Source: Billgrantia ethanolica (GTDB taxonomy: Bacteria; Pseudomonadota; Gammaproteobacteria; Pseudomonadales; Halomonadaceae). From it: DNA of 64,000 nt. Location: positions 1,054,001 through 1,118,000 of the forward strand of contig NZ_JABFTX010000001.1 in NCBI RefSeq assembly GCF_021404305.1, read 5' to 3'. Positions 44,430 to 51,547 of the stretch are shown piece after piece; the stretch's first letter is position 1; the number at the start of each line of letters is the position of its first letter. Position numbers and translations under genes: made by a program. The notes under the pieces are model-generated. The model searched no databases, was not told where the DNA came from, and was given only the letters and a program-made list of their open reading frames with translations.

Positions 44430-45431
44430 TCAGTTTCCTGACAGCATATCGCCGTATCTTTCTACGACCTCATGGATTTCATAAATAATTTCCTTCGACT
44501 CCTCAGGCCCGTAGTAGCCGGAAATCAAGTCGGAGCCGAGGTTTTCGATATGCGCCTGATAAGCCTCACTGTTGAACACTTCCTGGTAGCTTGCAACGAT
44601 GGCTTCGAAAGCTTCCGGGTTTTCCTCAGCAAAGCTGGTATGTACGGCAAGAAAGCGGTTATCGCCAATGGCGGGAAGGTCCGCCTCTGGAAAGGCTTCG
44701 TTCACCGGCGGGGCATCCGGCCAGCCAGGGAACGTCTCATGTGAAGAAACGGCCAGCACACGCACCTGATCTCCAAGTGTCATATCGCCATATGCCGAAG
44801 AAAATGCGGCATCGGAGTGGCCGCCGAGCAGATCCGTACGCTGCTCGCCACCACCATCGAAGGTCACGATGTTGGGATTCAAATCCAGCGTATCGAGAAA
44901 TGCCAGGCCAAAGAGGTGCGTTCCGGAGCCGGTCGCCATGGACATGGTAACGCTACCCGGGTTCTCGCGAATGCTCTCGACCAGCTCTTCGATGGTTTCA
45001 TAGGGTGAGTCAGCACGAACGACGATCGAGGTATAATCGCGCTGCTCGATATTGATGAAGGTGAAGTCGTCCAGATCGAAATCGGCACCCTGAGCCACGA
45101 TATTCATGCTCAAGGTCGGCTGAATCCCTGCGAACAAGTAATGTCCGTTGGCCGGAGAACCGAGAAACGTTCTGGAGCCCAGCAAGCCTGAAGCCCCACC
45201 GCGGTTGTCCACGATCATGGCGTAGTCGTGAAACTCCTCCCAATGCTGGGTCAAGCCGCGCGCAAAGCGATCGATGGAGCCGCCTGCACTGAAAGGCAGG
45301 ATAAGCCTGACGTTTTCCGTCGGCCATTCGGCAGCATTGGCGGAAAGTGCCATTCCCGGCGCTGCGGCCACAAGGACGGCGCCGGCAAAGAGCGCCTTGA
45401 CGGTCGTTTTCATCTTGGGCTGGACGGTCAT
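44430..45431 (-). CDS. tctC: Tripartite tricarboxylate transporter substrate-binding protein TctC (Bug family)
   Basis: A 333-residue periplasmic protein with a signal peptide (..ALFAGAVLVAAAPGMALSANA). The Bug-family opening is VRLILPFSAGGSIDRFARGL, followed by VDNRGGASGLLGSR and a later GSGTHLFGLAF. It binds a carboxylate for TctAB. GGAG lies 5 nt upstream. Its leader holds a 12-bp repeat array and its promoter contains two operators. Confidence 0.93.
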   Translation of the reverse strand: MTVQPKMKTTVKALFAGAVLVAAAPGMALSANAAEWPTENVRLILPFSAGGSIDRFARGLTQHWEEFHDYAMIVDNRGGASGLLGSRTFLGSPANGHYLFAGIQPTLSMNIVAQGADFDLDDFTFINIEQRDYTSIVVRADSPYETIEELVESIRENPGSVTMSMATGSGTHLFGLAFLDTLDLNPNIVTFDGGGEQRTDLLGGHSDAAFSSAYGDMTLGDQVRVLAVSSHETFPGWPDAPPVNEAFPEADLPAIGDNRFLAVHTSFAEENPEAFEAIVASYQEVFNSEAYQAHIENLGSDLISGYYGPEESKEIIYEIHEVVERYGDMLSGN

Positions 45432-45447
45432 GCCTGCTCCTCTCTCT

Positions 45448-45510
45448 ATTGTTTTTGCGATTGTTTTTGCTGCGATTGCTTTTGCGATTGCTTTTGAGAT
45501 TGCTTTCGCG
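45448..45510 (-). repeat. Five-copy 12-bp repeat in the tctC leader
   Basis: ATTGCTTTTGCG-like units start at 45448, 45460, 45475, 45487 and 45499; the second unit is 15 bp. In the minus-strand transcript this gives a repeated AAAAGCAATCGC tract ending just before the ribosome site, likely unstructured and A-rich. It recalls Hfq-type CA/A-rich target sites, but that role is unproven. Confidence 0.7.
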
Positions 45511-45527
45511 GCAGTTTTGCAACTGCC
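45510..45527 (-). promoter_or_regulatory. Small hairpin at the upstream end of the tctC leader repeats
   Basis: GGCAGTT (45510-45516) and AACTGCC (45521-45527) form a perfect 7-bp stem with a 4-nt loop, directly adjoining the repeat array in the leader RNA. Confidence 0.45.
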
Positions 45528-45626
45528 TTTGCGACTGTGAGGCGTTCGCTGATGTGCATATTCGTGATTGTTCTTGGTGTTGCGAGCGTTTCGGGGAGTC
45601 TCTCCATGACCGAAGCCGCTCCCAGC

Positions 45627-45664
45627 TTGTATCCCAAACTAGTTTATTGGATACGATCAGTCAA
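45627..45664 (-). promoter_or_regulatory. Predicted tctC promoter with two operators
   Basis: On the minus strand TTGACT (45659-45664) and TAGTTT (45636-45641) are 17 bp apart. The operator TTGGATACGA (45647-45656) fills the spacer. A second site of the same TNGNATNCNA form, TTGTATCCCA (45627-45636), lies 20 bp away at the downstream edge of the -10. Two sites two helical turns apart suggest cooperative repression. Confidence 0.55.
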
Positions 45665-45891
45665 GCAAGGCCATGACCCGACCTTTGTCTAACTTCATAG
45701 GACCTATTCTCAACGGAGCTTTGCTACCAAAGCGCTTCGCCCTACATTCCTTTCTTAATTTTAACCTATTGTATTTTAGTCATTTTTATCGATTAGGCGA
45801 TTGAAGCAAGCAGTCCAGTGTCGGTAATTGCTCCCTGGACAGCCCCCTTAGCCAGCCCATTCTGGCAGGCTCCTCGTGTCAATGACGTGAA

Positions 45892-45901
45892 TTGGATACG
45901 A
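45892..45901 (+). promoter_or_regulatory. Distal TTGGATACGA operator-like site
   Basis: An exact copy of the 10-mer seen upstream of the leuC-type gene and tctC. It lies 245 bp upstream of the tctC operator and 69 bp beyond the lacI stop. It may be an auxiliary site for DNA looping. Confidence 0.45.
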
Positions 45902-45969
45902 AAAAGTAAGGCCATACTGACCTGATCACGACGACGTTAGGCATCGGTGGAGAAACTCCAAGCCAAAGC

Positions 45970-46977
45970 TCAATACCTTTGCTGCACGCTTCCCCTCAGA
46001 ATCGGCACCACCGGCAGGATACGTTGCACCGGAGAAAGACGTTCCTCGCGCATTTGCTCGAGCAGCAGCTCGGCCGCTGCGGCCACCATGTCCTCCAGCG
46101 GCTGGCGTATCGTGGTAAGGCGGTAGCTGGGCCAGGCCGCGATCGGGGTATCGTCAAAACCGATGACCGAGACATCTTCCGGTACGCGCAGCCCCAACTC
46201 AGCTCGCAGCGTCTCGATGACGGCCACTGCCATATGGTCGTTGGCAGCGAATACCGCATCGGGATACGGCGGCTGAACAAATAGGCGCCGTGTTGCCTCA
46301 CGCGCCTTGTCAAAGCGGTACTCTCCATTCTCTTCCGCCCAGCACTCAAGTCCCTGAGCCGCAAGAGCATCGAGAAATCCCTGCCTGCGGTGTGCCCCAG
46401 TAGAAGAAGAAGCCAGGCCGTTGAGAAAAGCCATGCGGCGATGTCCCTGGCCGGCCAAGTAGCTGCCCGCCCAGTACCCACCGTGGTAATTGTCGCTGGA
46501 GACCTGGCTGACTCCCGTGAAGTCCACAGTGCGATTGATCATCACCACGGGGATGCTACGTGCAACGCACTCCTGAGCAAAAGGTGTGGTCAATGAAGCC
46601 GCCAGCATCAGGATGCCTTCGGCCTGACTTTGCAGGATCTCCGACATCACGCCAGTCGTATCGCCATCGTCACTCACCAGGAACAGCAGCAAGTGATAGC
46701 CCTCGGACTGAAAAGCACGCGAGGCGCGCGCCAGAGTCAGGGCATAGAAGGGATTGTCGAGCTGCGATACCACCACCGCGACAGTGCGTGAAGAGCGCGT
46801 GATCAGCGAACGGGCAATGGTATTGGGGCGATAGCCCAACTGCCGCGCCGCCGCCAAGACCTTCTCACGGGTCTCGGCAGAAATGCTTGCATGGGGAGAA
46901 AAGCAGCGGCTCACGGCAGACTGAGAGACCCCGGCCAGACGTGCCACCTCGTGAGAAGTGACGGACCTGCGCTTCAT
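45970..46977 (-). CDS. LacI family transcriptional regulator
   Basis: A 335-residue regulator with the LacI HTH at the N-terminus (TSHEVARLAGVSQSAVSRCFSP), the hinge YRPNTIARSLITRSSRTVAVVV, and a periplasmic-binding-protein-like core containing AVFAANDHMAVAV and VSVIGFDDTPIAAW. Its start overlaps the stop of the upstream dehydrogenase gene by 4 bp. The palindrome at 47943-47962 is its likely operator, controlling its own operon and the divergent hisD-SDR pair. The inducer is unknown. Confidence 0.93.
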   Translation of the reverse strand: MKRRSVTSHEVARLAGVSQSAVSRCFSPHASISAETREKVLAAARQLGYRPNTIARSLITRSSRTVAVVVSQLDNPFYALTLARASRAFQSEGYHLLLFLVSDDGDTTGVMSEILQSQAEGILMLAASLTTPFAQECVARSIPVVMINRTVDFTGVSQVSSDNYHGGYWAGSYLAGQGHRRMAFLNGLASSSTGAHRRQGFLDALAAQGLECWAEENGEYRFDKAREATRRLFVQPPYPDAVFAANDHMAVAVIETLRAELGLRVPEDVSVIGFDDTPIAAWPSYRLTTIRQPLEDMVAAAAELLLEQMREERLSPVQRILPVVPILRGSVQQRY

Positions 46978-47915
46978 GCGCCGCGCTCGTTTTGCAACTT
47001 GCGGTAGGCACCAAGCGCCATCAGCTGACGGTCACGCCAGGCCTGGCGTTCAGCTAGCCCTTCGAGAGGCAGCGCCGAGCGCCGCTCCGCCTCCAGCGCC
47101 GCGAGGGTCTCCTCCTGCCAGGGCGAGGCGCCATCACGCTGGGCATCCACTTCAGCATAGAGCGGGCCATAGCGGCGAGCGTAATCGGTCACCCCCGCCG
47201 GCGCATTGAGATCGATCGTCTCGAACGGCCCCATGAACGACCAGCGTAGCCCCAGGCCATGCTTGACGGTCTTGTCCAGATCCTCGGCCGAGACATAGCC
47301 GTCACGGAACAGGCGCAGCGCCTCGTTGAGCAGCGCCCCCTGCAGCCGATTGAGAACGAACCCCGGCAACTCGCGCTTGACCAGCACCGGCACCTGGCCC
47401 ACCTCGGACATCAAGGCCAGTGTTTTCTCGACCGCATCCTGGCCGGTGTTCGGCGCAGGCACCACCTCGACCACCGGCACCAGATAAGGGGGATTCACCG
47501 GGTGCGCCACCAGACAGCGCTCCGGATGCGTCAAGTGCCCGGTAAAGCGCGACGCCGCAATGCCCGAAGTGGAACTGGCAAGAATGGTGTCCGGCGCCGT
47601 CTCCGCCTCGAGTCGGCGGTATATTTCCTGCTTCACCTCGAGATTCTCGGGGCCGCACTCCTGCACGTAAGCGGCCCCCGCCACGGCAAGCGCCAGGTCG
47701 GGCTCGACCTGAATGCGCGCGAGAATCGCTTCGGGCTCTTCGACCAGCCCGGCACGCTGCAGGTCGTGCAACGACTGAAGAATCGCTTCCTTCGCCCCGG
47801 CCAAGGCCTCCGGTTGAGCATCGTACAGCCGCACCGAGCGCCCCGCCCGAGCAAAGACCATCGACCACGCCCGTCCAATCAATCCTGCACCCACTACCGC
47901 GATATATTCCGACAT
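46974..47915 (-). CDS. 3-hydroxyacyl-CoA dehydrogenase-family NAD-dependent oxidoreductase
   Basis: A 313-residue enzyme with the Rossmann motif VVGAGLIGRAWSMVFARAG at the start, catalytic-region motifs SSTSGI and HPVNPPYLVPVVEVVP, and a helical C-terminal domain. Its size and layout match the lambda-crystallin / L-gulonate 3-dehydrogenase and carnitine dehydrogenase branch rather than fatty-acid oxidation enzymes. ATG at 47915 follows AAGGAGG by 4 nt; an upstream in-frame start at 47960 would overlap the operator. The neighbours suggest oxidation of a hydroxy acid in a small catabolic pathway. Confidence 0.88.
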   Translation of the reverse strand: MSEYIAVVGAGLIGRAWSMVFARAGRSVRLYDAQPEALAGAKEAILQSLHDLQRAGLVEEPEAILARIQVEPDLALAVAGAAYVQECGPENLEVKQEIYRRLEAETAPDTILASSTSGIAASRFTGHLTHPERCLVAHPVNPPYLVPVVEVVPAPNTGQDAVEKTLALMSEVGQVPVLVKRELPGFVLNRLQGALLNEALRLFRDGYVSAEDLDKTVKHGLGLRWSFMGPFETIDLNAPAGVTDYARRYGPLYAEVDAQRDGASPWQEETLAALEAERRSALPLEGLAERQAWRDRQLMALGAYRKLQNERGA

Positions 47916-47942
47916 GCAGCCTCCTTTCGGCTTGAAAACTGG

Positions 47943-47962
47943 GATTGCATTCGTATGCAATC
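47943..47962. promoter_or_regulatory. LacI-type operator palindrome
   Basis: GATTGCAT (47943-47950) and ATGCAATC (47955-47962) are perfect arms around TCGT, so the 20-bp element has central CG and only one mismatched position pair. A central CG is a hallmark of LacI-family operators. It lies in the 117-bp divergent gap between the dehydrogenase-lacI and hisD-SDR operons. Confidence 0.75.
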
Positions 47963-48032
47963 GATACTAGCTTTGCGGTGAGCCGTCTGTCGAGGCAACT
48001 CGATTACTCGTACAATTCAGCAGGAAACCGCC

Positions 48033-49343
48033 ATGATCCGACGACTGAAAACGGGCGCCCCGAGCGAAGCCCGCGCCGAAGCCGACCGTAAGGTTCGGGA
48101 AACCGTCGAACAAACGCTTCAAGCCATCGAGGCACGCGGCGATGAAGCCGTGCGAGAGCTTTCGGAAAAATTCGACCGCTGGTCGCCCGCCACCTTCCGG
48201 CTGAGCCAAGCCGAGATCGAACAGGCAATATCGGAGCTCACGGCGCAAGAACTCGACGATATCCGCTTCGCCCAGGCGCAGATTCGCCGCTTCGCCGAGG
48301 CCCAGTTGGCCAGCATGCAAGACGTCGAAGTGGAAACACGGCCCGGCGTGGTACTAGGCCATAAGCACATCCCAGTCAATTCCGTAGGCTGCTACGTACC
48401 CGGCGGTGCCTATCCGATGGTCGCCTCCGCGCACATGAGCGTGCTGACCGCCAAGGTGGCCGGTGTCAAACGCGTCATCGCTGCCGCCCCGCCCTATCAA
48501 GGCAAGCCGCATCCGGCCATCGTGGCGGCCATGCATCTGGCCGGTGCCGATGAAATCCTGGTGCTGGGTGGCGTACAGGCGGTTGGCGCCATGGCCATCG
48601 GCACCCAGTCCATCGAACCGGTCGACATGCTGGTCGGCCCCGGCAATGCCTTCGTTGCCGAAGCCAAGCGTCAGCTCTTCGGCCGGGTCGGCATCGATCT
48701 GTTCGCCGGTCCCACCGAAACCCTGGTCATCGCCGACGAAACCGTCGACGGCCTGCTCTGCGCCACCGATCTGCTGGGTCAAGCCGAGCACGGCCCCACC
48801 TCGCCCGCGGCCCTGCTTACCAACTCCGAGGCGTTGGCCAAGGCGACGCTCACCGCCATCGACGAACTGCTGGCCAAGCTGCCTACCGCCGAGATCGCCC
48901 GCCAGGCATGGAACGACTACGGCGAGGTCATCGTTTGCGACACCCACGAAGAAATGCTGCAGGTCGCCGACGAGATGGCCTACGAGCACGTCCAGGTGAT
49001 GACCGAAGACCCCAACCTCTATCTCGACAGGCTGACGAACTATGGCGCCCTATTCCTCGGCCCGCGCACCAACGTGGCCTACGGCGACAAGGTGATCGGC
49101 ACCAACCATACCCTGCCGACCCGGAAGGCCGCGCGATATACCGGTGGGCTGTGGGTCGGCAAGTTCCTCAAGACCTGTACCTATCAGAGGGTGCTCACCG
49201 ACGAGGCTTCCGCCGAAATCGGCAGCTACTGCTCACGCCTGTGTGCGCTGGAGGGCTTTGCCGGACACGGCGAGCAGGCCAACGAACGCGTACGCCGCTA
49301 CGGCAAGCGTGAAGTACCCTATGCCTCCGCGGTACCGCTATGA
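48033..49343 (+). CDS. hisD: Histidinol dehydrogenase-family enzyme (HpsN-like)
   Basis: A 436-residue HisD-fold NAD-dependent, zinc-containing dehydrogenase: [65 protein letters not shown] and [19 protein letters not shown]. The last segment differs from true HisD (GPNHVLPT type) and resembles the sulfopropanediol 3-dehydrogenase group. No other histidine gene is nearby, and an SDR gene overlaps by 4 bp, so histidine synthesis is unlikely. Oxidation of a diol or hydroxysulfonate is more likely (inference). AGGA lies 7 nt upstream. Confidence 0.87.
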   Translation: MIRRLKTGAPSEARAEADRKVRETVEQTLQAIEARGDEAVRELSEKFDRWSPATFRLSQAEIEQAISELTAQELDDIRFAQAQIRRFAEAQLASMQDVEVETRPGVVLGHKHIPVNSVGCYVPGGAYPMVASAHMSVLTAKVAGVKRVIAAAPPYQGKPHPAIVAAMHLAGADEILVLGGVQAVGAMAIGTQSIEPVDMLVGPGNAFVAEAKRQLFGRVGIDLFAGPTETLVIADETVDGLLCATDLLGQAEHGPTSPAALLTNSEALAKATLTAIDELLAKLPTAEIARQAWNDYGEVIVCDTHEEMLQVADEMAYEHVQVMTEDPNLYLDRLTNYGALFLGPRTNVAYGDKVIGTNHTLPTRKAARYTGGLWVGKFLKTCTYQRVLTDEASAEIGSYCSRLCALEGFAGHGEQANERVRRYGKREVPYASAVPL

Positions 49344-50092
49344 AGCTGCCCCAAACCCCGAGCCTGCGCCTGGACGGGCGCAGCGCTCTCGTCACCGGCG
49401 CCAGCCAGGGCATCGGGCTGGCCTGCGCCTGCGCCCTGGCTCAAGCAGGAGCACGAGTTACCCTGGTGGCCCGCAACGCCGAGCGGCTGGCAGAAGTGGT
49501 CGCGGCTCTGCGCACCGCCGGGCACGAAGCGGAAGGCCTGGCGCTGGACGTTCAAGACCAGGCTGCCGCTCGTCGCGCCCTGGCGGATCGGCGCTTCGAC
49601 ATACTGGTCAACAACGCCGGCACCAACCGGCCCAAACCGATCGACCAGGTCACGGAAGAGGACTACGCCGCGGTCATGGAACTCAACGTCCGGGCGACCT
49701 ACTTCCTGACCCAAACGGTGATCGAAGCGATGCCCGCCGGCGGCAGCGTGATCAACGTCTCCTCACAGATGGGACACGTGGGCGCCAAGAACCGCAGCCT
49801 CTACTGCGCCTCGAAAGCCGCCGTAGAAGGCATCACCCGCGCCATGGCGGTCGAACTGGGCCCTCGCGGCATTCGCGTCAACAGCCTTTGCCCGACCTTC
49901 ATCGAAACCCCGATGACACAGCCCTTCTTTCAGGAATCCGGTTTCCGGGAGGCCGTGCTCGCGCAAATACCGCTGGAAAGGCTCGGCCGCATCGAAGACG
50001 TGATGGGGCCAGTGGTGTTTCTTGCCTCGCCTGCCGCCGACCTGGTCACCGGCAGCGCCTTGATGGTCGATGGCGGCTGGACCGCGCATTGA
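49340..50092 (+). CDS. Short-chain dehydrogenase/reductase (SDR)
   Basis: A 250-residue classical SDR with TGASQGIG (NAD-binding), NNAGTN, the catalytic Ser in INVSSQMG, the YCASK Tyr/Lys pair, and the C-terminal [13 protein letters not shown]. It starts with ATGA overlapping the hisD-type stop, so the two are translated together. It probably oxidises the neighbouring hydroxyl group of the same substrate. Confidence 0.92.
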   Translation: MKLPQTPSLRLDGRSALVTGASQGIGLACACALAQAGARVTLVARNAERLAEVVAALRTAGHEAEGLALDVQDQAAARRALADRRFDILVNNAGTNRPKPIDQVTEEDYAAVMELNVRATYFLTQTVIEAMPAGGSVINVSSQMGHVGAKNRSLYCASKAAVEGITRAMAVELGPRGIRVNSLCPTFIETPMTQPFFQESGFREAVLAQIPLERLGRIEDVMGPVVFLASPAADLVTGSALMVDGGWTAH

Positions 50093-50103
50093 GACCACCA
50101 AAG

Positions 50104-50137
50104 CGAGTTGACAAAAAGTCAACTCGGGTAATATTCT
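50104..50137 (+). promoter_or_regulatory. higBA promoter with overlapping operator
   Basis: CGAGTTGAC (50104-50112) and GTCAACTCG (50118-50126) form a perfect 9-bp inverted repeat with an AAAAA centre. TTGACA (50108-50113) is the -35; TATTCT (50132-50137, 18-bp spacer) or TAATAT (50129-50134, 15-bp spacer) is the -10. The palindrome covers the -35, as expected for HigA autorepression. Confidence 0.65.
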
Positions 50138-50161
50138 GATCCGTAGCGGCCAGGAGGGACG

Positions 50162-50476
50162 ATGCGGATAGTCACAAGGAAGGTCTTCGAGGAGGCATCA
50201 AGGGCATACCCTAACGACGCCCACTCATTACAGCGAACCTACAAATTGCTGAAAAGTGAAAACTTCCCGTCACCAGCCGAGCTCAAGAAGACCTTTCCAA
50301 GCCTGGATAACTTTCGCTACAAGGATCGCTGGTGGGTTATCGACATTGCCGGCAACCATCTCAGACTGATCGCCTTCATCTCGTTCGAGCAACAGATACT
50401 GTACGTGAAACACATCACAACCCATGCAGATTACGACAAGCTGTGTCGTCGATATGCCAAGGAGGCCGATTCATGA
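50162..50476 (+). CDS. higB: HigB-type mRNA interferase toxin
   Basis: A 104-residue protein of the HigB/RelE-like fold: FEEASRAYPNDAHSLQRTYKLLKS, then FPSLDNFRYKDRWWVIDIAGNHLRLIAFISFE and the end VKHITTHADYDKLCRRYAKE. It should cleave mRNA at the ribosome. AGGAGG lies 4 nt upstream. It precedes the antitoxin gene, as is usual for HigBA, with a 4-bp overlap. Confidence 0.93.
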   Translation: MRIVTRKVFEEASRAYPNDAHSLQRTYKLLKSENFPSPAELKKTFPSLDNFRYKDRWWVIDIAGNHLRLIAFISFEQQILYVKHITTHADYDKLCRRYAKEADS

Positions 50477-50916
50477 AGACCATCTCCTGCATTGAAGAAG
50501 CCAAGGCTGTGTTTCGTGCAGCACCGTTCCTGTCACGCATCCACTGCGAGAGAGAATATCGTGAGGCGCTGGAGATGATCGATCAGTTGATCGACGACTT
50601 CGACAATAACACCGCACTCATCGAACGCCTGACGGACTCCATCGAGGAGTGGGAGAACAGTACCGAGGAGTTCACCGAATTCAACGCCGGGGTGCAATCT
50701 CAAGACGCCATAGACCTGCTCAAGCTGCTCATGGAGCAGCATGGACTCGGGGTGGCCGACCTGCCGGAGATCGGCAGCAAATCCCTTGTCTCCAAGATCC
50801 TCAACCGCAAGGGGCGCGACCTCACCCGCCGCCATATCGAAGCTCTCTCCCGGCGCTTTGGCGTCAGCCCCGCCCTCTTCTTCCAACCCCTCAATCCTGG
50901 CTTTCGAAAGCCTTGA
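50473..50916 (+). CDS. higA: HigA-type antitoxin (HTH)
   Basis: A 147-residue protein. The N-terminal helical part (EYREALEMIDQLIDDFDNN) binds toxin, and the C-terminal XRE-like HTH is LLMEQHGLGVADLPEIGSKSLVSKILNRKGRDLTRRHIEALSRRFGVSPALFF. AAGGAGG lies 7 nt before the ATG. It neutralises HigB and probably represses the operon through the palindrome at 50104-50126. Its 3' end overlaps the convergent rhodanese gene by 26 bp. Confidence 0.92.
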   Translation: MKTISCIEEAKAVFRAAPFLSRIHCEREYREALEMIDQLIDDFDNNTALIERLTDSIEEWENSTEEFTEFNAGVQSQDAIDLLKLLMEQHGLGVADLPEIGSKSLVSKILNRKGRDLTRRHIEALSRRFGVSPALFFQPLNPGFRKP

Positions 50917-51178
50917 GTCCGCCCTGCAGATTGACCACCTGGGTGTAGCCCATGCGCTGCAGGGTGTCGGCCGCCAGGGCTCCGCGTTTGCCGCCGGCAC
51001 AATGGCACACGATGGGCGCGTTCTTGTCCGGCGCCACCTCACCGATACGCATCTCCAGCGTACCGCGACTCACGTTCACGGCCTGCGGAATGTGGCCCTG
51101 CTCGAACTCATCACGGTCGCGCACGTCCAGTACCATCGCGCCCGAGGCGATCACAGCATGCGCTCTCACCTTGCACAC
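50891..51178 (-). CDS. Rhodanese-like domain protein
   Basis: A single-domain 95-residue rhodanese: VLDVRDRDEFEQGHIPQAVNVS, the active-site Cys loop CHCAGGKRG, and the final GYTQVVNLQGGLKAF. It probably handles sulfane sulfur in the cytoplasm. I chose GTG at 51178 because AGGGA lies 5 nt upstream; the frame continues to 51259 through the hip operators, which is less likely. The ribosome site lies inside the first hip operator, so binding by the HTH protein could affect this gene too. Confidence 0.85.
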   Translation of the reverse strand: MCKVRAHAVIASGAMVLDVRDRDEFEQGHIPQAVNVSRGTLEMRIGEVAPDKNAPIVCHCAGGKRGALAADTLQRMGYTQVVNLQGGLKAFESQD

Positions 51179-51180
51179 TT

Positions 51181-51296
51181 TTTTCCCTAACGGGAAAAAC
51201 TCAGCCTCTCGCCTCCCAACCAGAGAGAATTTTCCCAATCGGGATAATTTCATTGACACCAGTTGTGAAGGCTCGTAATTTTCCCTAAAGGGAAAA
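51181..51296. promoter_or_regulatory. Three evenly spaced hip operators and hipBA promoter
   Basis: TTTTCCC-N4-GGGAAAA-type palindromes lie at 51181-51198, 51230-51247 (right arm GGGATAA) and 51279-51296, at exact 49-bp intervals. The promoter is TTGACA (51253-51258), 17 bp, TAATTT (51276-51281). The third operator overlaps the -10 and the second sits just upstream of the -35. Confidence 0.8.
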
Positions 51297-51310
51297 TTAT
51301 TGGAGCTCTC

Positions 51311-51547
51311 ATGCGCCTTGGCACCCCGATTCGCGATGCCGCCACCCTTGGCCGGCTGATCCGACAGACGCGAAAGCAGCAGGGCCTCACGCTCGAAACG
51401 CTGGCAGGCTTATGCGGGTTGAGCGTGCGCTTTCTCAGCGAACTCGAGAACGGCCGGGAAACCTGCAGCCTGGTGCGAGTGCTGCTGGTGCTCGATGCCC
51501 TGGGAATAGAACTGACCGCCGAACCGCCCGAGACAGCCCAACCATGA
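51311..51547 (+). CDS. hipB: HipB-type HTH antitoxin
   Basis: A 78-residue XRE protein: LGRLIRQTRKQQGLTLETLAGLCGLSVRFLSELENGRETCSLVRVLLVLDALGIEL. GGAG lies 5 nt before the ATG. It overlaps the hipA start by 4 bp (ATGA). It should bind the TTTTCCC-N4-GGGAAAA operators and hold HipA inactive. Confidence 0.93.
   Translation: MRLGTPIRDAATLGRLIRQTRKQQGLTLETLAGLCGLSVRFLSELENGRETCSLVRVLLVLDALGIELTAEPPETAQP

Larger units (their letters stand above)
45432..45969. promoter_or_regulatory. Gene-free control region between tctC and the lacI 3' end
   Basis: This 538-bp interval holds the tctC leader repeats, a predicted tctC promoter with two operators, and a third TTGGATACG site 245 bp further upstream. 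It is AT-richer than its neighbours around 45.7-45.8 kb. I see no convincing gene in it. Confidence 0.6.

Noticed and set aside
45446..45637. A minus frame ending in repeated Lys-Gln-Ser
   Set aside because: It is the translation of the 12-bp leader repeat; it has no ribosome site and lies upstream of tctC within the leader.
48033..49343. HisD-type gene as part of histidine synthesis
   Set aside because: No other his gene is near, the His-Leu-Pro region differs from biosynthetic HisD, and it overlaps an SDR gene in a LacI-controlled module.
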